From Oligoflexales bacterium (lineage in GTDB: Bacteria; Bdellovibrionota_B; Oligoflexia; Oligoflexales; RGVZ01): 64,000 bases of DNA. Under the pieces are notes generated by a model, which saw nothing but the letters and a program-made list of their open reading frames with translations, was not told the origin of the DNA and ran no database searches. The translations under genes and the position numbers were made by a program. Where the stretch lies: assembly GCA_947494335.1 (NCBI GenBank), contig CANLUT010000001.1, positions 434,001 to 498,000 of the forward strand, in the 5' to 3' direction. Below are positions 61,937 through 64,000 of the stretch, one piece after another (the stretch's first letter is position 1; every line of letters starts with the position of its first letter).

Positions 61937-63321
61937 ATAAATCGTCACTCACAAACGTGATCCTGCTCCTGGTGGTCCTGGCAGGGGCTGTCGCCTATCT
62001 CCTAGACGATCCTGATAAAAACGATCCTGTTAAAAATAAAAAGTTGCAGGCAGCACTGACGGCAGAGCCAGCGCCACAGTTGGAAGTTCCTAAAGATCCT
62101 TTCGCAGAACTAGAGATGGCCACCTACCGTCGTATCGTAGCGGCTTACACAACGGGTGATTTTGATGGGGCGCTCAAATTGTCGAATCAAGCATTAGCTG
62201 CGCCGGAGGCGTCACCAGCCTTTAAGGATTGGTTGACGCGCCAATGGCCTGTGTTGATGACAAGCGTGGCTTGGATGAAAATCAAGACCCAGGATTGTGA
62301 CGAGGCGAGCAAGATTTTTTACAAGGTCCTCGGTGTCGCGCAGGTACCCGAGGCTCAGAAGGGATTAGGGTTTTGCCTACGCGTTTCCAAAAACTGGCCT
62401 GAGGCCGCTAGTTATTTGGCGACCTATGTTCTAGCGAGACCAGAAGACATTGAAGGCCGTCTTATCTATTCAGACACGTTAGAGTCATTGGGACGATTTG
62501 ATGAAGCAGTGACGATTCTTGAAGGAGCGCAGACAGCTGGCGAGGGACAGGAGGCTGCCATGTCCGAATTGGCCAAACAACGCCTCCAAGCCATGAAGGC
62601 GAAGGCCAAGTCTGGCGCTAAACAGAAGACAGAGCGCAGCGAGCACTTCTATGTGAGCTACCGGGAAGATGATCATGAGGCCATCTTGAGGCCGGTGCTT
62701 GATATCCTTGAGGCCGCCGTTCAGGAGTATTCTGAGATTTTCGGTGTGGCGCCACCCTCAACACCAGTAGAAGTCATTCTTTATCGCAAAGAAGAGTTTC
62801 GCGATGTGATTCCCGGAGGTCCTGGCTGGGCTGAAGGGGTTTTTGATGGGCGCATGCGAATTCCGGTGGCGTCACATATGCTAAATCAAGTTCAGGGACC
62901 ACTGGCGACGGTTCTGCGTCATGAGTTATCTCATGCTTTGTTATCGTTGCGCTCAAACGGTCGTGCATGGCCTACATGGTTTGACGAGGGCACGGCGCAG
63001 TATCTTTCTTGCCGGCAAAGAGACTGTGATCAATTTCGATTTCCTCCGACGCCCGGGGTGTTTAGTCCGGTAGATACCCTCAATCAGCCCTTTGTAACAC
63101 TGGATTCGGTTGAGGCAGGTCGTGCCTACTTGCACAGTCTTTATATGGTTCGTGGGATTGTGCGGAAGAAAGGTGAGTTGGGTTTTACGGATGTTGCGTC
63201 CCGAGTTCCTGCAACTGGGCCGCTAACCTCTGAGTTCATCGCAGAGATTTCTGGATGGGACTCCTTTGCGCTGCTATGGCGTGACGTCAATGCGTGGTGG
63301 GGACAAAAAGAAATCTTGTGA
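61933..63321 (+). CDS. Membrane-anchored TPR protein with gluzincin peptidase domain
   Basis: A 462-residue protein with an N-terminal span (LTNVILLLVVLAGAVAYLL). Residues ~60-230 are helical repeats (AAYTTGDFDGALKLSNQAL, SLGRFDEAVTILEGAQ) like TPRs. The C-terminal part has a zinc motif RHELSHALLSL around residue 330 and a downstream WFDEGTAQYLS, the HExxH plus Glu layout of the peptidase-MA family. The protease role is probable but the substrate is unknown. It starts with a GTG within the end of the glutaredoxin gene. Confidence 0.75.
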   Translation: MNKSSLTNVILLLVVLAGAVAYLLDDPDKNDPVKNKKLQAALTAEPAPQLEVPKDPFAELEMATYRRIVAAYTTGDFDGALKLSNQALAAPEASPAFKDWLTRQWPVLMTSVAWMKIKTQDCDEASKIFYKVLGVAQVPEAQKGLGFCLRVSKNWPEAASYLATYVLARPEDIEGRLIYSDTLESLGRFDEAVTILEGAQTAGEGQEAAMSELAKQRLQAMKAKAKSGAKQKTERSEHFYVSYREDDHEAILRPVLDILEAAVQEYSEIFGVAPPSTPVEVILYRKEEFRDVIPGGPGWAEGVFDGRMRIPVASHMLNQVQGPLATVLRHELSHALLSLRSNGRAWPTWFDEGTAQYLSCRQRDCDQFRFPPTPGVFSPVDTLNQPFVTLDSVEAGRAYLHSLYMVRGIVRKKGELGFTDVASRVPATGPLTSEFIAEISGWDSFALLWRDVNAWWGQKEIL

Positions 63322-63364
63322 GTGCTGTCTCCAAGAATGCGCAACTCTTACCACATTCATTCTG

Positions 63365-63396
63365 GTAAATTATCTAGTAAATTATCTAATAAATTA
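63365..63396. repeat. Short AT-rich tandem repeat
   Basis: The 12-base unit GTAAATTATCTA occurs twice in a row (63365-63388) and is followed by a third partial copy (ATAAATTA). It lies in the 199-base gap between the peptidase and the next lipoprotein. It could form part of a promoter, but no role is clear. Confidence 0.6.
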
Positions 63397-63520
63397 AAAG
63401 TGTTGAACTATTCCCCGCAGGAATTTTGTCTGCCCTGAGAAACTTTGATACCATCGATTTATTGTGTTTTACGAAGTTTGTCAGTTTATCGTCTAAGATT
63501 TCAATGCAAAGGATTGCGCC

Positions 63521-64000
63521 ATGAAACGAACAAGTCGACAAAAATTAGCTCTCGTGAGCAGCTGCCTGATTGCAGGCGGACTGATGTGGAATGCGTGCGG
63601 TAAGAAGAAGAGTAACAATGATAGCGCTGCTAATTCGGAAGCCACAGCAGCTTATCCATCTGGGTTGGCGATTGCTGTTTACCCGCAGACAAATTCGACA
63701 GCTCTTAGTCTTGATGACGACAAAGAGCAGAGCGTTAAGGCTAAAAACGAAGACGCAGGAAAGCGACTCCGCGGCGAAGGCGAGTGTTTCCCTCCCGCCT
63801 TAGCGAAAGCTGGTCCAAATGACACGAGCGAAACCTGCTACGAGTTCGATTCAGAGATGATTGTTGTCAATAACGCAACCAGTGGCACCCCGGTTTACTT
63901 GTCCGGTACCAGTGATGGTAAGTCCAAGATCACCGGCTCATCGGAAGCTTGCATGGTGAGTTTCACCCGCGGCAAAGTAAAACAATTATCCGCGATGGTT
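63521..64000 (+). CDS. Predicted lipoprotein, 5' part (runs off the window)
   Basis: An ATG at 63521, with AAAGGAT upstream, opens a frame of at least 160 residues to the window end. The signal has a lipobox-like NAC (MWNACGKKK), so the product is probably a lipoprotein. A polar linker and a domain with four cysteines (EGECFPPA, SETCYEF, EACMVS) follow. No family is recognised, and the C-terminus lies outside the window. Confidence 0.7.
   Translation, partial: MKRTSRQKLALVSSCLIAGGLMWNACGKKKSNNDSAANSEATAAYPSGLAIAVYPQTNSTALSLDDDKEQSVKAKNEDAGKRLRGEGECFPPALAKAGPNDTSETCYEFDSEMIVVNNATSGTPVYLSGTSDGKSKITGSSEACMVSFTRGKVKQLSAMV

Overview
The window looks like chromosomal DNA of a free-living Gram-negative bacterium. 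It encodes a BamB-like outer-membrane assembly factor, an MlaE-type permease, two outer-membrane beta-barrel proteins, many lipoproteins, a periplasmic azurin and a monofunctional ManC. Base composition looks balanced. The mix of VWA, TPR and SH3 lipoproteins, a MshEN protein, an Mrp-FolE-B12 regulator operon and mainly AGGAG-type ribosome sites suggests a lineage of the former Deltaproteobacteria, such as Bdellovibrionota or Oligoflexia. That placement is inference. I see no prophage, insertion sequence, CRISPR array or rRNA.

Layout. 0-8.5 kb: a beta-CASP nuclease fragment, a c-type cytochrome, CoaBC, GNAT, a membrane-anchored alpha carbonic anhydrase with a histidine-rich linker, an outer-membrane barrel, two tiny basic proteins and a receiver-TPR protein. 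8.6-17.5 kb: phosphofructokinase, lipoproteins, an AstE-like enzyme, SmpB, MnmG, an RluA-type pseudouridine synthase and UDP-GlcNAc 2-epimerase. 18.6-22.9 kb: M32 carboxypeptidase and a TetR, aldehyde dehydrogenase, DUF779 unit with palindromic operators. 23-28 kb: FkbM methyltransferase, a second TetR, tRNA-Thr(CGU), azurin-rhodanese operon and an alpha/beta hydrolase whose start is frameshifted. 28-34 kb: a five-gene minus-strand operon, bolA, membrane protein, xdhA, xdhB, xdhC. 34.7-43.9 kb: RdgB, VWA/TPR/SH3 envelope proteins, an overlapping MlaE-GT51 pair, a metallo-beta-lactamase fold enzyme, an AT-rich gap with DnaA-box-like sites and a secreted metalloprotease. 44-56.4 kb: TatD, Hsp33, ManC, YfgM-like and BamB, a MshEN protein and a ParA ATPase. 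56.4-64 kb: a strongly structured intergenic region that looks like an RNA gene, the Mrp-FolE-MerR/B12 operon, a DEAD-box helicase with a perfect terminator, glutaredoxin, a gluzincin peptidase and the start of another lipoprotein.

How the genes fit together: most are housekeeping or envelope functions in small operons. Recognisable teams are tRNA modification and trans-translation (mnmG, smpB), aldehyde oxidation under TetR control, purine oxidation (xdh), envelope biogenesis (yfgM-bamB, MlaE-GT51, wecB, manC) and Fe-S/folate metabolism (mrp, folE) with a B12-type regulator.

The best candidate for something undescribed is the 56.46-56.74 kb element: a 13-pair long-range stem, an inner two-part hairpin, a 6-bp hairpin and a terminator-like hairpin, all on the plus strand between two minus-strand genes.
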